The notes beneath the pieces are model-generated. The model worked only from the letters and a program-made list of their open reading frames with translations, did not search any database and was not told the origin of the DNA. Source: Dastarcus helophoroides (Eukaryota > Arthropoda > Insecta > Coleoptera > Bothrideridae). From it: 64,000 bases of DNA. Shown here piece after piece: positions 11,717-23,248 of this stretch (its first letter is position 1; each line of letters opens with the position of its first letter). A program made the position numbers and the translations under genes. The stretch is from contig CM053331.1 in assembly GCA_028583605.1 (NCBI GenBank), positions 30,192,177 to 30,256,176 on the forward strand, in the 5' to 3' direction.

Positions 11717-12777
11717 CAGGGCGTTCAAAATTTAATTTTTTTTCTGAAATTTCTCAAGAACTGAAAGAGTTTTGATGTTATAAATCTAAAAATGAAAAGT
11801 TTTACGTTTTTTTGGTCTAAGGACTACGAATTTTAAGCTTATTTTGACCTTTTTCCTAGACGGCGCTAGAGTCGCCATATTATTTGTATTAATTAATACA
11901 TATTTTTTTGTATGTTGATTTACGCCTAAAACAAATAAAGAATATAAAAGAACGATTAATTCTACAAAGAAAAGGTACCCTTGTTTGAGACCTCTAAAAC
12001 TATCGGGTTTTAAGATATTTGCATTTAAAAGTTTTAATGTATTTTTTTGCGATGTTTTAACGCGCAGATATAATATTCTTTCAAATTTGAAGAATTCAGT
12101 TTTTCAGAAAGAATTAAATTATCTTCAGGAGTTGCGGTAAATAATCCAAGAAGCCGCAAATACATTTAAAAATTTTGATTTTGACATTTAAGAAAGTGAA
12201 ATTTAAAATTTGTTAAAGTGGGTGGTAGACACTTCCAACATTCGATTTGTACTTCATGGTAGACCTTTATTGACCCTTATTTAACTGGGCCGAAGAAATG
12301 TTAAATAAATTGAAAAAAACATTCGATTTGTAGTTTGTTATCGCCTCTAATATTAACAATTTTAATTGTTATTTACTGCGGCTTTGATTCCTTCTTCGTA
12401 TCTTTGCATATTTTAGAAATAAAAAAAATCAAAAAAATGTCATTGAATCTTTCAAATGCAAATAACTCAAAACCCAATCGCTTTAGGCGAACCAAACAAA
12501 GGTATCTTTTCTTTGTAGAATTGATCATTCTTTCATAATATTGACCTGCTTTAAGCATAACTCAACAGATTAAAAAATATGTCTTAATTTACGTAAATAA
12601 TAATGTGAAACTAGCGCGCTCTAGGGTAAAAGTCAAAATAAACCTAAAATTCGTAATTATTACAGCGAAAAACATAAAATTCCCAAATATTAAATTTATA
12701 GCATCAAAACTTTTTCAATTATTGAGAAATTTCAGAATAAAAAATTAAATTTCCAGCACCCTGTATCTCTGAAACCA
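11717..12777. repeat. Central segment of the palindrome
   Basis: The left half starts GATACAGGGCGTTC and the right half ends with the mirror of GATACAGGGTGCTGG. The halves match through AATTTAATTTTTT.TCTGAAATT, a mirrored ACGAATTTTA block and AATTCTACAAAGAAAAG. Homology fades within about 200 bp of the midpoint near 12.2 kb. Overlapping 61-67-codon frames at 12335-12558 lie in this repeat and have no domain I recognise. ATACAGGGTG recurs at the outer edge of both arms and may be a terminal motif of another transposon family. Confidence 0.7.
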
Positions 12778-12794
12778 GCGACCTTAGTATAAGG

Positions 12795-15607
12795 CAGGGC
12801 TTTTAAGCCAAAAGAGCCAAGTGCGCTAAGAAAATTGGTTTCGTGAATTTCTAATAGCCACAAATTTTTACTTCTGATTTTACATTTTATTTCAAAATTA
12901 AATCAGATAAATTAGACGAAATATGGAACAGGGAGGCATCTCTAACTCATGTAATCAAACGAAAACATAGCCCAAAAGACCTTTTATTTCTCAAAATTTA
13001 GATTTTTATTTAAAAATTTGCCTTTTTCTCGTAAATCCGATTTTTTTAGCTCTTCTTTATATTCGTCTTTTTTTAACTATGTATTTTGTTCTTAAAATTA
13101 GTTTTTTTTCTACATCTTCCCTTATTCTCAAAACTCGACAATTTGTGAAAATGTTTACTTTTTTCTAATTCGACTTACTGGAAGATTCGACTTATATCTC
13201 AAAAATTCCTCTTTTGTCGATTTTTTAATAAAAAATGTAAAAATTTGAAGTAATAATTTGGAGATGTTAAATAAAATAGTTTTTGAAGATTTGGACCTTC
13301 TTCCCAAATGTTCGTTTTTCGAAATTTAGATCTATTCTTAAATTTGATTTTTCTCCAAAATTACATTTTTTTGACTTTGTTCTAAATCACGACTTTTCTC
13401 TCAAAATTTCTATTCTTTTTAAATTACGTTCTTTTTCCAAATTTCATCATTTCCTCCAAATATTGACTTTTACTGAACTTGAATTTTTATTTATTTTCTG
13501 GAAATTTCCACCCATTTTGCAAAATTAGATGTTTCCGAAATTCCAACTTCTAAGTGAAAATTCGACATTTTATTTGAAGTTTTCTTTTTATTCGTCTTGT
13601 TCTCGAAATTTCAAATTTATTCTCAAAATTTAATTTTCTCTGAAAAATTGCAAATTATTTACTTTCTTCTCCTATGAAAAACTTCGACTTTTTAAACCAC
13701 GATAATTTTTTCGAAGCTTTCAATTTTTTACAAATTCTCCTTTCGAAATCTTACAATTTTTCACAAAATTCAAATTTGTCTAAAAATTTCAGGTTTTCAA
13801 TTTGTTCTGGATTTCAATATATTGTCAAAATTCAACGTTTTTTCTCTAAAATTTTTCTCTTTTGAGAATTTTTGACAAATTCATATTTTTCGAAATGTCT
13901 TTTTCTCAAAATTCATATTTTTCCGGAAATATCAACTTTTATTTCGTACGAAATTCATCTATTTTCAAATTTCATCATTTGATTTTTTTTTCTTAAAATT
14001 TGTCTTTCTCTGGGAAATTTTGACCTTTTTTTTAAAGTTTAACACTTCTTGAAATTGGAAGTTTTATCAACATTTTCTTTTCTTTCAAAATTATTTTACA
14101 AATTTTCTCAAAATTCGATTCAGATGAAAATTTTGAATTTTCTAATTCGTGTTGTTTTCGAAATTTCAAATTTATTTTTAAAATTTAATTTTCTTTGGAA
14201 AATTGCAAATTTTTATCGAAATTTCGAACTTTTCTTAAAATTTTGATTGATCTTTACCTTGAAAATTTTCCAAAAATTTGACTTTTTTCTACTTTTCTAA
14301 AAAACTTCGACTTTTTTAAATTTCAACAATTTTTTCTAAGTTTCCAGTATATTCTTACAATTTTTCTTTTCGAAAAATTCAAAATTTTCTGCAAATTGTA
14401 GGTTTTAAATTTGTTTTGGGTTTCAATCTATTGTCGAAATTCGACGTTTTTTTCTAAAATTTTGCCTTTGTTTAGAACTTTCGATAAGTTCATTTTTTTC
14501 GAAATTTCTTCCTTTTTCCAAATTAGACAAATTCATTTTTTTTATCTCTTCATTTTCCCATTTTTTCGAAATCTCTTCCTTTTTCTCAAAATTTGACTTT
14601 TTTTGGAAAATTTTGACCATTTTTTAAAGTTCAACATTTCTCGAAATTTTCTTGGAATTTTCTATCGAATGTATTTTAAGAATCTTCTCAAAATTTGAAT
14701 TTATCGGAAAATTTGGAGTTTTTTTTTAATTCGTCTTTTTCTTGAAATTGCAAATTTATTCTAAAAATTTAGCTTTCTCGAGAAAATTGCAATTTTTTAT
14801 CGAAATTTCGAGCTGTTGTAGACTTTTTCCATAAAATTCTTCTTAAAATTAGACTTTTTTCCTCTTCACTGAAAAACTTTTTACAATTTCTCTTTTCGAA
14901 ATTTTACTGTATTTCAAAAAATTAAAAATTGTTTATACATTTCTGGTTTTTAAGTTGTCCTGGGTTTAAATCTATTGTCGAAATTCTACGGTTTTTTTTT
15001 TTAAATAAAATTTTACCTTTTATTGAGAACTTTTGATAAATTCATATTTTTCGAAATTTCTTCCTTTTTTTTTCAATTTTTTCGAAATCTCTTCCTTTTT
15101 CTCAATTTTTTCTAAATCTATTTTTCTCAAAATTCGGCTTTTATTTGGAACTTTGATATTTGCCGTTTCTGTAAATTTAGATTTTTTTTTCACAAAAAAT
15201 AATTTACCTTTTTTCACGAAATCTCAAGGTTGTCGAAAATTTACAAATAAAAAAGTAAAAATCTTGAGAAAAATATTTTTTAGAAATTTCAACTCTCCAA
15301 GTTGGTTTTTTTCTAGAAATTTCAAATTTCATGTTTTTTCTCAAACTGTTAATACAAATCAATCAAAAATTTTGGAAAAATACTATTTGAAATCATAATG
15401 TTTTGTCAAAATTTAAGTAAAACGTAAAAATTGCTAGAAAAGTATTTTTGGAAATTTCGACTTCTGCAGGTCACTTGTTCAATGAGTGTCTGCGTGTCTG
15501 TTCGCTCTAGTTTTTATTTATTAATTTTTTTAGGGGAATTTAAAGAGCTGCAATTTTCTTTTAAAAGATCCGCATACGTCTCGCGAGCCGCGGTTTGCCG
15601 AGCTCTG
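12795..15607 (+). mobile_element. hAT-type non-autonomous element, copy 2
   Basis: Flanked by a perfect 8-bp duplication, GTATAAGG, at 12787-12794 and 15608-15615. The left end is CAGGG followed by CTTTTAAGCC (a GTCGGCAAA-type stretch is deleted relative to the other copies). The right end is the reverse complement of CAGAGCTCGGCAAACCGCGG. It is 2.8 kb, 570 bp shorter than copy 1. The interior is T-rich TTTCGAC-type DNA, the complement of copy 1's A-rich interior. No transposase gene is visible; the short frames here are low-complexity artefacts. Confidence 0.88.
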
Positions 15608-15695
15608 GTATAAGGCATATTGAGCTCAATCGTAATATTTTGGCGTGTAGTATCTCCAGTTCAGCGTTGACTAATTCTTTCTGAGTCTCCCTGTA

Positions 15696-16427
15696 TTTAG
15701 TCTGGAAATAAAAAAAATGAAAACCATAAACGAAAAATAAAAAAAAATCCAAAATAATTATTATATTAAAAAAAATCTTGAGTTATCAAGTTTACAACCG
15801 AAATTGCTAAAATTCGAGATTAAGTCGGAACATTCTCGACTTTTTGTTAAGAAAATTTTGACTTTAGAGCTGACATTCTCCTGAAGTCCAAAATTATTAC
15901 AGAAAAATCTAGATTTTTAGATTAAAATCGATATTTCGTGAAAAAAGAAAAGTTTTCAGGCTTGAACTTCGAATTTTTAGAAGTAAAAATTTTATAAAAG
16001 AGATCTGAAAATTTCGGTGTTAAAAACTTTTGTTGCCAAAATTAACATTTCGACGTCAAATAGGAATTCGGCTTTTTTCTCAAAAATTTGATTTTTAAAC
16101 TACAAATTGGCTCCAACTTTAAAAAATTTCATTTTTCTTCAATTTTTCAAGTTCGATACTTCAAAATTTTTATAAAATGTCTAAAAAAAAATTGTTTATG
16201 TTACATCTTCCGATACAAATAAAACAAATCGACCAATGAGAAAATTTTTTGCATGTTTCACGTAGGAGATTTATGAATCTTGGAAAAATTCGTACAGTTT
16301 TGTCATTCATCGAACTGGGCAGCTATCACTTTCGCAAGGACGGTTGTTGGAGCCTAGATGGCAACGACAGGTCAAATTAGAAGGTTTATTTTATTAAACA
16401 AAGTAAGTTATCAGCTACAAGCTGCAG
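15696..16427. other. Degenerate A-rich DNA then mixed sequence, no gene
   Basis: Decayed satellite-like DNA to about 16.2 kb, then mixed-composition sequence. No coding or RNA feature recognised. Confidence 0.5.
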
Positions 16428-16545
16428 GTATCGATACCATCAATATTTCTAAAAATCGATGGATACTATCGATGATAGAAACTATCGATGTATAATGAAC
16501 ACTTACTTACTGCCCTTTCAAGTACAGGTACTCGATGGACCGATA
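16428..16545. repeat. ATCGAT-rich cluster
   Basis: Closely spaced CGATA / ATCGATGG / CTATCGATG motifs over about 120 bp. Similar clusters occur at 48.0-48.2 and 56.8-56.9 kb, where they lie next to a transposon-like tip. This one has no clear tip and may be a decayed relative. Confidence 0.45.
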
Positions 16546-18180
16546 CTCCAATTTTCCGATTTTCACAATGTTGGTCGACATCCTTTTTTTCAAGTTTTAT
16601 TGTGCAAAACTGGTTTGACCTTTTGACATGAAACTTTACACTGACAGTTAAATAACTTATTGTTCGTTACTATGGTTTCGCAACATTCTATTTATGGAAA
16701 TTGTCTAGGCTAACTAGATATGAATACATCCTCGTATCAAAAAGCATCTTGGGATCCTTTTTGATTAAGAAAACATACTTAGCATATCCCGAGGAACCAT
16801 TAGGTCATAATATGGTTACAGCATAATGTCAATAAGAAGAAAGAATAAATGCATGTTGTTTGGTTCATAATGACATACGTTAGACAAAACGCGGAACTTT
16901 TGCGGCATAATTCTTTTTATTGTTAGCGTCTATTAACTCACTTACAAGTAAAGACAGTATTTGATGAAGAAAGCGAAATATTACATAATTATTAGAAATA
17001 AGCCTAATCGGTATTCACTATTCAGCATTCCAAAATATGGATATGCCAAACAAGCAAAATTTTCACAAAGTTTATCCAGATTTCTTCAGAAAATAATTTA
17101 GACAAATCCTGATCCCGATTGGCAATAAATAATAATTATCAACTATATTTAGGTAAAAGCTCTTAACAGATGTGTTAAAAAAACTCGTTTTAGATATAAT
17201 TATCAATATAACAATTTCATCAGCTTTGTTTAAATCTTGGTGTATGGTTTGGTGACATATTAAAAAAATGTTGACCCCAAGACATGCTTTTTTACAAGAA
17301 AAAGCTCTTACGCAATTGAATTTCATTTTCTTTATCACCCAAGTGTATGAATTTCTAATAAAATTTCTAATACCAGCGCTCGTTCATAAATTTTATAGTG
17401 TTTTAATGTTTACTGAAATTGTGGAAGCGTAAACCTGTTTATCGGATTTATTCAGAACGTGTCTAACATTCCACATTTCTACGTTTGCCGTCATAATTCA
17501 TATTATTTCCTCCAAAAATGATTCGCACTAATGCGGTCATGTGCGATTTTTCTGATCGATCGACTGGTTCGATTTCTTTGTCGTTTGTAGTAAACGTGGG
17601 AAGTCGCCTTGCCATTCATCCACATGCCATTGAATTCTTTTGAAAAACGTGTCCACAATTTTTTCATGACAGCTTGACGTCCTTCTGTTTGTACTGGTTA
17701 ATATTTTGAATTACTTCCTTAAATGCCAAACTGTTCTCAGTGTTGTTTGTACAAATAAGTGGCATAATGTTTTATGCTTTACTAGTCGGTATATCCGATG
17801 ATATTTTTCATGGTAATCAGCGACATTTTTAAAACCATCTGACTTTACTTAAACCACATTGTTAATATCAAAAATGATGCACTCTCATCCAAATTGTTGT
17901 ACTTTATTCTACTCTCTTAAGGGGGTCTGTAAGTACGATTTGGCTCTTGGATTTAAATGCCCTGTTGAGGTGGTTAGGGGAACAGAGGCAGAAGGGGTTT
18001 CAGAGGGGAATTGAGTAAGAAGTTCGGTTTGCGTCATTCGAATTCACAATCTTTCATATCGTCACTTTACTGAGATATGATACTGTGTAACTCGATCCAT
18101 TTGGATATCTTGTGCATGTGTGCGAGTTGCTGATAGCAGTTGGCTTAGTATTCATATTTGTTTGTAAACTTGCAAGTGGA
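16546..18180. other. Mixed-composition DNA, no confident gene
   Basis: Lacks the satellite motif. The minus strand at about 17.44-17.75 kb can be read as broken peptide pieces (for example RQAVMKKLWTRFSKEFNGMW), but stops interrupt both usable frames and I do not recognise a family. It could be a decayed transposase or gene remnant. The 88-codon minus frame at 17072-17338 has no recognisable domain. Confidence 0.35.
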
Positions 18181-20279
18181 GATTTTGACCTGTTTTTTAA
18201 ATTGACAAATAATTTTTGAAAATTTTAACTTTTTTTTGATATTTGGATTGTTGAAATTTTAACAAAAAAAAACTAAAATTTTCCGTAAAATATTTTCTTC
18301 GGAAATTTTTTATTTATTTATCGAAATTTGACTTTTTTTCAATTTGACTTCAGGGCCGTGCGGTAGATTTTTTTAGTATGATGTAACTCATAAATATCGA
18401 TTTTATCTCAAAATTTCGTTTTTTTTTTTAATTTTGAATTTAGGCATTTAACTTTTATTTTTCTATTCTTAATTTTCCTGAAAGGGCCTTTTTTTCTTCT
18501 ATTTGTGAAATTGATTCTTAATTGCCCAATGTTTTTTTTATATGGACCCTTTTTTAAAATTTCGAGAAGATTCTTTGAACATTCTCGACTTTGTATCTAC
18601 TTATTTCCATTTTATCCAAATTTTGAATTATTTTAACAAAATCGCAAGTTTAAATTCGAAAATTTGTCCGTAAAGAATTGTAGACTTTTTTCAGAACTCA
18701 TAATTCTAATTTTGTTATTCCGGAGTTAGAAAAAAATTTTTATTTTTTAATTAAATACGGAATTTGAGAATAAGGTGAAACTTTAAGATTTAATTTTGGG
18801 GATTAAACTTGAAAATTGGAAAAGGTGAAATATCAAGATTTATAAAATAATTCAAAAACTATCACATTTTTTAAAATTGGAAACTTTTTCGAAATCTACA
18901 GTTTCAAGTTTTCACTTGAAATTACTATTTTTTTTCTTAATTTTAGGCATTACAATTGAAATTTTGTTATTTAAGTCGAAATTGCAGTAAACAACTTTAA
19001 TATTTTAAGGTCTATTCGACTATTTAACTTTAAGACCAAAATTTTGTGAAAGAAGTGAAAATTTCAAGTTTAAAATTACAAATTAAAATTTCAAAAAGAT
19101 AGTCTAAATTTCTCAGACAAATTTGAAATTTTGTTTGGTAACTTTTTAAATTTTTCAAAAAAATAGAAAGTATTCTTTAATTTAGACTTAAGAAACAAAA
19201 TGTGGAGAATAAAGTCAAATTTTTGAGACTAAAATCGAAATTTCAAGAAACAGCTCAAAATGTTGAGATTATGAAGTTGAGAATTTGAGAAAAATTGAAA
19301 TACAAAAATTGTCCCCTGAAACCAAGAAAGATTAAAAAACACAACAAAGGTTGCTCTAACGCATTTCGACAGCCAAGCTATCATCTTCAGTATCTTTCTG
19401 AAAATTATAGCTTGGCCGTCGAAACGCGTTAGACCAACCTTTGTTGTGTTTTTTTAATCTTTCTTGGTTTCAGTCAGTATCTCTCTGAAAATGATAGCTT
19501 GGCTGTCGAAACGCGTTAGAGCAGCCTTTGTCCTTTGTTGTGTTTTTTATTCTTTTTTGGTTTCAGGGGACAATTTTTGTATTTCAATTTTTGAAGGACC
19601 AGTCTGTTCCACTAAAATTGAGAAAAATTGTAAACTTCGACTAAAATGTCAAAATTTTATGTTATTTAAAGAGTTTGGTAAAATTTAGACTTTTAAAAAC
19701 AAAATTTCGAGAAATGAGTGAACATTTTATAGTTAAAAAAGGATATGTTTCAATAAATTCTGAAAAAAATCAGAAAGTTTAAATTGGAAATTTTAAATTA
19801 TGTTCTTAAAACTTAGACTTTGAAATAGAATTTCTAGAAAAAAAGTCGAAATTACAAGATTTCTAAAATTTTTATTTTACAAATGTCACTTTTTATTCAT
19901 TTCTATTTATTTTATTTATTTTCTTAAGCTCGGATTTAGAATCCATATTTTCTTAAACTCGAATTTAGGATCCGGAAGTTGAGATTTAAGTCAAAATTCT
20001 GAAAAAAACTTTGGACAAAATTATGCTAGAAATTTAAACATTTTTCACGGAATTTTGAAATTAAAAAAGACGTATGAATTTTTTCTAAATAAGTTTTTTT
20101 CAACTTTTTATCTGTAATGTTAGTTTACTTTAAAATTTAAAAAATAAGGCTTTCTTTTGCTATTTTCATTTTGATTGGAAAGTAAAGGCTGAAAATTTAA
20201 TTTTTCTTTCTAGAATTGCAATTCCAAATAAAAAAAAACAATTTCAGTTTTAAATTGGAAATCATTAAAAAAGTAAGAA
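18181..20279. other. Degenerate satellite-like DNA, T-rich then A-rich
   Basis: Starts T-rich (TTTTTGAAAATTTTAAC type) and becomes A-rich after about 18.8 kb. It is interrupted only by the hairpin-repeat cluster at 19309-19572. No gene seen. Confidence 0.55.
19309..19572. repeat. Dispersed hairpin repeat, three copies (one inverted, two direct)
   Basis: Copy a (19309-19392) is on the minus strand. Copies b (19389-19473) and c (19474-19572) are on the plus strand. Copies a and b are head to head and form a long hairpin with ~80-bp arms; b and c are in tandem. Shared landmarks are TATCT.TCTGAAAAT.ATAGC, GCTTGGC.GTCGAAACGCGTT and TTTTTAATCTTTCTTGGTTT, with copies a and c ending at CAGGGGACA. 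Copy c has a small internal duplication (CCTTTGTCCTTTGTTG). Confidence 0.9.
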
Positions 20280-21553
20280 TTAAAAATGTCAAATTCTTCA
20301 AGAAAAACTAGAGATTTTGAAAACAAGTTGAAAATATGTATCAAAAAATAGGAATTTTCAAGAAAAGTCTAAATATTTAGTGGGTGGTCGAAATTTTCAA
20401 AACTAAATAAGGAAAGGTCGAAATTATCATAAAAATCATATTCCTCAAAAAAATTCATAATTTTCGAAAACAGTCCAAAATTTCAAGATGTCGAAATTGT
20501 GAAAAAAGTTAAGATTTTCAATCAAAAGTAGATTTTCAAAAAACTATCGAAATTTTGAAAAAAGCCAAAATTTTCGAAGAATTCGAAATTTTCAAGGAGC
20601 TGAAATTTTTATTTTCCCACGCATTTTCTCCTATCGTCAAGGTAAGAACTAAATATCTGCATATAAATACCTATTAATTAATTATGTGAAAAACAATTTC
20701 GTTCTTTGCAGATAAAATTGGTCGATTTTCGACTACAAGTGATGCTAGTAGAATATAACATTTCCAATTTAAATGATATAAAATCAATTTTTCTTTTTTT
20801 GCTTAAATCTGTCATAGCATTTATTTACCTAAACAATTTATATTTTTCCAAAGAGTAATAGAAAAATTTTAATTAGGAGAGAAAAATATTCTTCTAAACA
20901 TATCAAAACAAAAACCACTAAATATTCAGTAAATGATTGTAAGCTAGAAATACTTAACAATTTATTTTACTCTCAAACTCTGGTAGAACAAATGTTTTAA
21001 TATTGTTTATTATTATTATGATATATCCGCCGTGCTTAGATAAAGAAATATGAGCCTGGGAGCCGAAGATACTTCGTTCGTTGATGACGTATTGGCGAAG
21101 GGGCAAAAATTTCTTTGCTCCGCATCACGTCCGTCTCCGTACCCTGCCTGACCCTAGCGAGGGCAACCGAAATCTAAGCGGAATTTTTATGCCAAACACC
21201 GCTCTCCCATTTTACAAATGGTGCTTTTATTTTTTAACATTTTGGTTTCAAATTTGGAGAACTTATGAAGCAAGCATGTTTGTTGAAATTGCGCTTTGGA
21301 AGTGCTTTTTGAAATTCCGTTTAGTTTCCGAGATATTTGACTCTGAAAACAGGAAAAAAAGGGACAAATTGTACGCGCATTTATGGGAATACTAGGAAAA
21401 AAATCAAAAATCTGCTTCCAAAGCCCGAACTCCCCAACATTTCCAAACATTATTACCAAATTTCATTAAATTCTAAGCGATAGTATTAACATAGTTTGTA
21501 AAATGGCAAGCGAAGAATTTCCACGTTTTAAGAGTACCAGACCGCCACCTTAA
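20280..21553 (+). repeat. Long dispersed inverted repeat, left copy
   Basis: Matches the reverse complement of 62459-63720 along its whole length, including AAATCGACCAATT-type and GCTAGTAGAATA landmarks, the TTGTTTATTATTATTATGAT stretch, and CGAGGGCAACCGAAATCTAA near 21.16 kb. The inner boundary is CAGACCGCC(A/G)CCTTAA in both copies. The outer part runs into the satellite-like DNA. A frame at 21081-21395 (104 codons) contains a stretch still alignable by residue with the other copy (HHVRL.TLPD.SEGNRNLS, IFMPNTAL.FYKWC), but the other copy has a stop soon after FQI. The conservation may be purely nucleotide-level. Confidence 0.85.
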
Positions 21554-22393
21554 GGGTTGAATTTATAAAAAGCTTATACAACTGAATTATTTATAAAAAG
21601 AAGCCCAAACGCCCATTTCTTCTAAGTAATTAATAACGTCTATTCAGTGCAAGATTTTCATATAAGCTATAAACCCAAGCTACAGGTTAGGGCCCCCACT
21701 TTCTTGGGGGCCTCCAAAATAAAATCGTATTTGGCAGTGACATGTTATATCTGGGCTAATAAAGGGCTCCATATCCCAAACAACTTAGGGCCCTATCACA
21801 TCTAAATCGAGACCTATGTCCTGCGTCGAGGAACCTTTCTAGTTGAACAGACTGTATTTGGATCGTCATTCCAGAGCAAGCTTAACGTCACCATTAATCA
21901 TGTAAAAGTTGTTCCCGCTGCGAGAGAAATTTGCAAAAATATTTTAAGCAAGAATTACTAGACATACAAAACAAAGCTAACTATATGAAGTGCATGAAAT
22001 CGCATGCAATTTCATTTTATTTTCTCAAGTTCTCGTACTCGACACGGTCTGGTCTGCAACGGCACTAGGTGATAGGACTGGATTGATTTATTCATAAATG
22101 ACCTGGATTTCGCTCTACCGTTATTTCTAATAATGCAGCAATTACGTAAATTATCGCAGTGAAGGTTGCCATTCAAGATTTTACATCGTTTTCAATAAAT
22201 GGTACCAAACACATGCAAATATTGTAGGTAATTGGGTAAAAGGCCAAGAGTGATGTGTGTTTTTGATATTAAATGCATCATTTACAAGTCATATTAGCAT
22301 TCTGCAGACGCAGCAAAATTTACTCTTGAGTATGCACCTTAATCTGAAGAAAAAAGTCAAATGTTGCATTTCTCCTCGTTATGGATGAACATA
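21554..22393. other. Mixed DNA between two repeats, no gene
   Basis: Contains a small GC-rich hairpin (GGGCCCCCAC with CTTGGGGGCC near 21.69 kb) and non-repetitive sequence. A short peptide (DLFINDLDFAL) near 22.08-22.12 kb faintly resembles reverse transcriptase but is too short to call. Confidence 0.4.
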
Positions 22394-22470
22394 CGAGGGT
22401 AAATCAAATATGAACCGGAATTTGTTTTTAAAAATTTATTGGTACAAGATGCATATATGAAAGTTATTAA

Positions 22471-23240
22471 CTATTTTTCTACATAACCTCCTGATTTTGT
22501 TATGCATTTTTCCCAACGAATTGGGAGTGTTTTAAGGCCATCATCATAAAAAGAATGGAGGCGTGTTTGCAACCAATTGCGCACAAATGTCTCAACAGCA
22601 GCATCATTATGGCATGGCTCATCCCTAGAGCTTCTTTCAGTGGCCCAAACATATGATAATCGCATGGTGATAAGTCGGGGCTATAAGGAGAGTGTTCTAA
22701 TGGTGCCCAATGCACTTCGTCTAATTTTTGATGTGTCAAATTGGCCCCTTTCTTCTCCACTCCATGCTTGCTTGTTTAGATTCATGGGTGTAATGGTGGA
22801 CCCAAGTCTCATCACACGTAACGATACGTTGCAAAAAACCATCACCTTCACGTTAAAAACGACTAAGATGTCGCTGGCAAATCTCCAAACATTTTTATTT
22901 CTGTTCTTCAGTCAAAAGACGAGTATCCAATTGGCAGAAATTTTTCGAAACTCCGCTCATCTGTAATGATGGATTGAACACTTTCAAAGCTAAAATTTCA
23001 GCAACAGTTAAATGACGATCACCTTCCAAAAGGCGCTGAACAGCGTTAATCTTGTCCGCAGTCGCACTGGTCCGAGGACGACGGACATGGGGTTAATTTT
23101 CAACTTTAATTCGTCCTTCCAAAAAATTTTTATGCCATTTATACGCGTGAGTTTTCTTCAAACAAGTATCCCCAAATTGTGCTTCTAGTTTACGAAGAAT
23201 TTCGGTCGGCTTTACACCTTCAACGGCAAGAAATTAATAA
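22471..23240 (-). pseudogene. Broken mariner transposase
   Basis: Read on the minus strand across frames. An N-terminal helix-turn-helix region comes first: KPTEILRKLEAQFGDTCLKK, then ADKINAVQRLLEGDRHLTVA. Next is a catalytic block RIVTRDETWVHHYTHESKQA (about 22800) with the first aspartate, and then the third block HSPYSPDLSPCDYHMFGPLK (about 22650). The C-terminus is IRWEKCITKSGGYVEK and a stop at 22471. The segment that should carry the second catalytic aspartate (the HDNARPH block) is missing between GANLTHQK and LDEVHWAPL, and there are stops and frameshifts elsewhere. The upstream part is lost at about 23240, where satellite-like DNA begins. It cannot encode an active enzyme. Confidence 0.88.
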
Positions 23241-23248
23241 TAATATGC

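Larger units (their letters stand above)
8213..15695. repeat. 7.5-kb inverted duplication (giant imperfect palindrome)
   Basis: The outer edge TACAGGGTGAGTCAGAACGA at 8213 matches, in reverse complement, the sequence ending at 15695. The next ~85 bp (through ATATTACGAT.GAGCTCAATATGCC) match across the arms. Each arm then holds a hAT-type element in mirror orientation, and inside those lies a mirrored central segment (11686-12794). Arms are about 3.9 and 3.4 kb. The left arm is A-rich and the right arm T-rich on the + strand, as expected of mirrored copies. Homology stops abruptly outside 8213 and 15695. Divergence is visible but moderate, so the event is not recent. Confidence 0.9.

Noticed and set aside
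12335..12558. Overlapping 61- and 67-codon frames on both strands
   Set aside because: Lie in the palindrome centre, in repeated DNA, with no recognisable domain.
17440..17750. Decayed gene on the minus strand
   Set aside because: Pieces look peptide-like but lie in two frames with stops, and I recognise no family.
22080..22125. Reverse transcriptase fragment (DLFINDLDFAL)
   Set aside because: Ten residues of weak similarity with no neighbouring RT block.
22577..22966. 129-codon plus-strand frame
   Set aside because: Antisense shadow of the mariner transposase.
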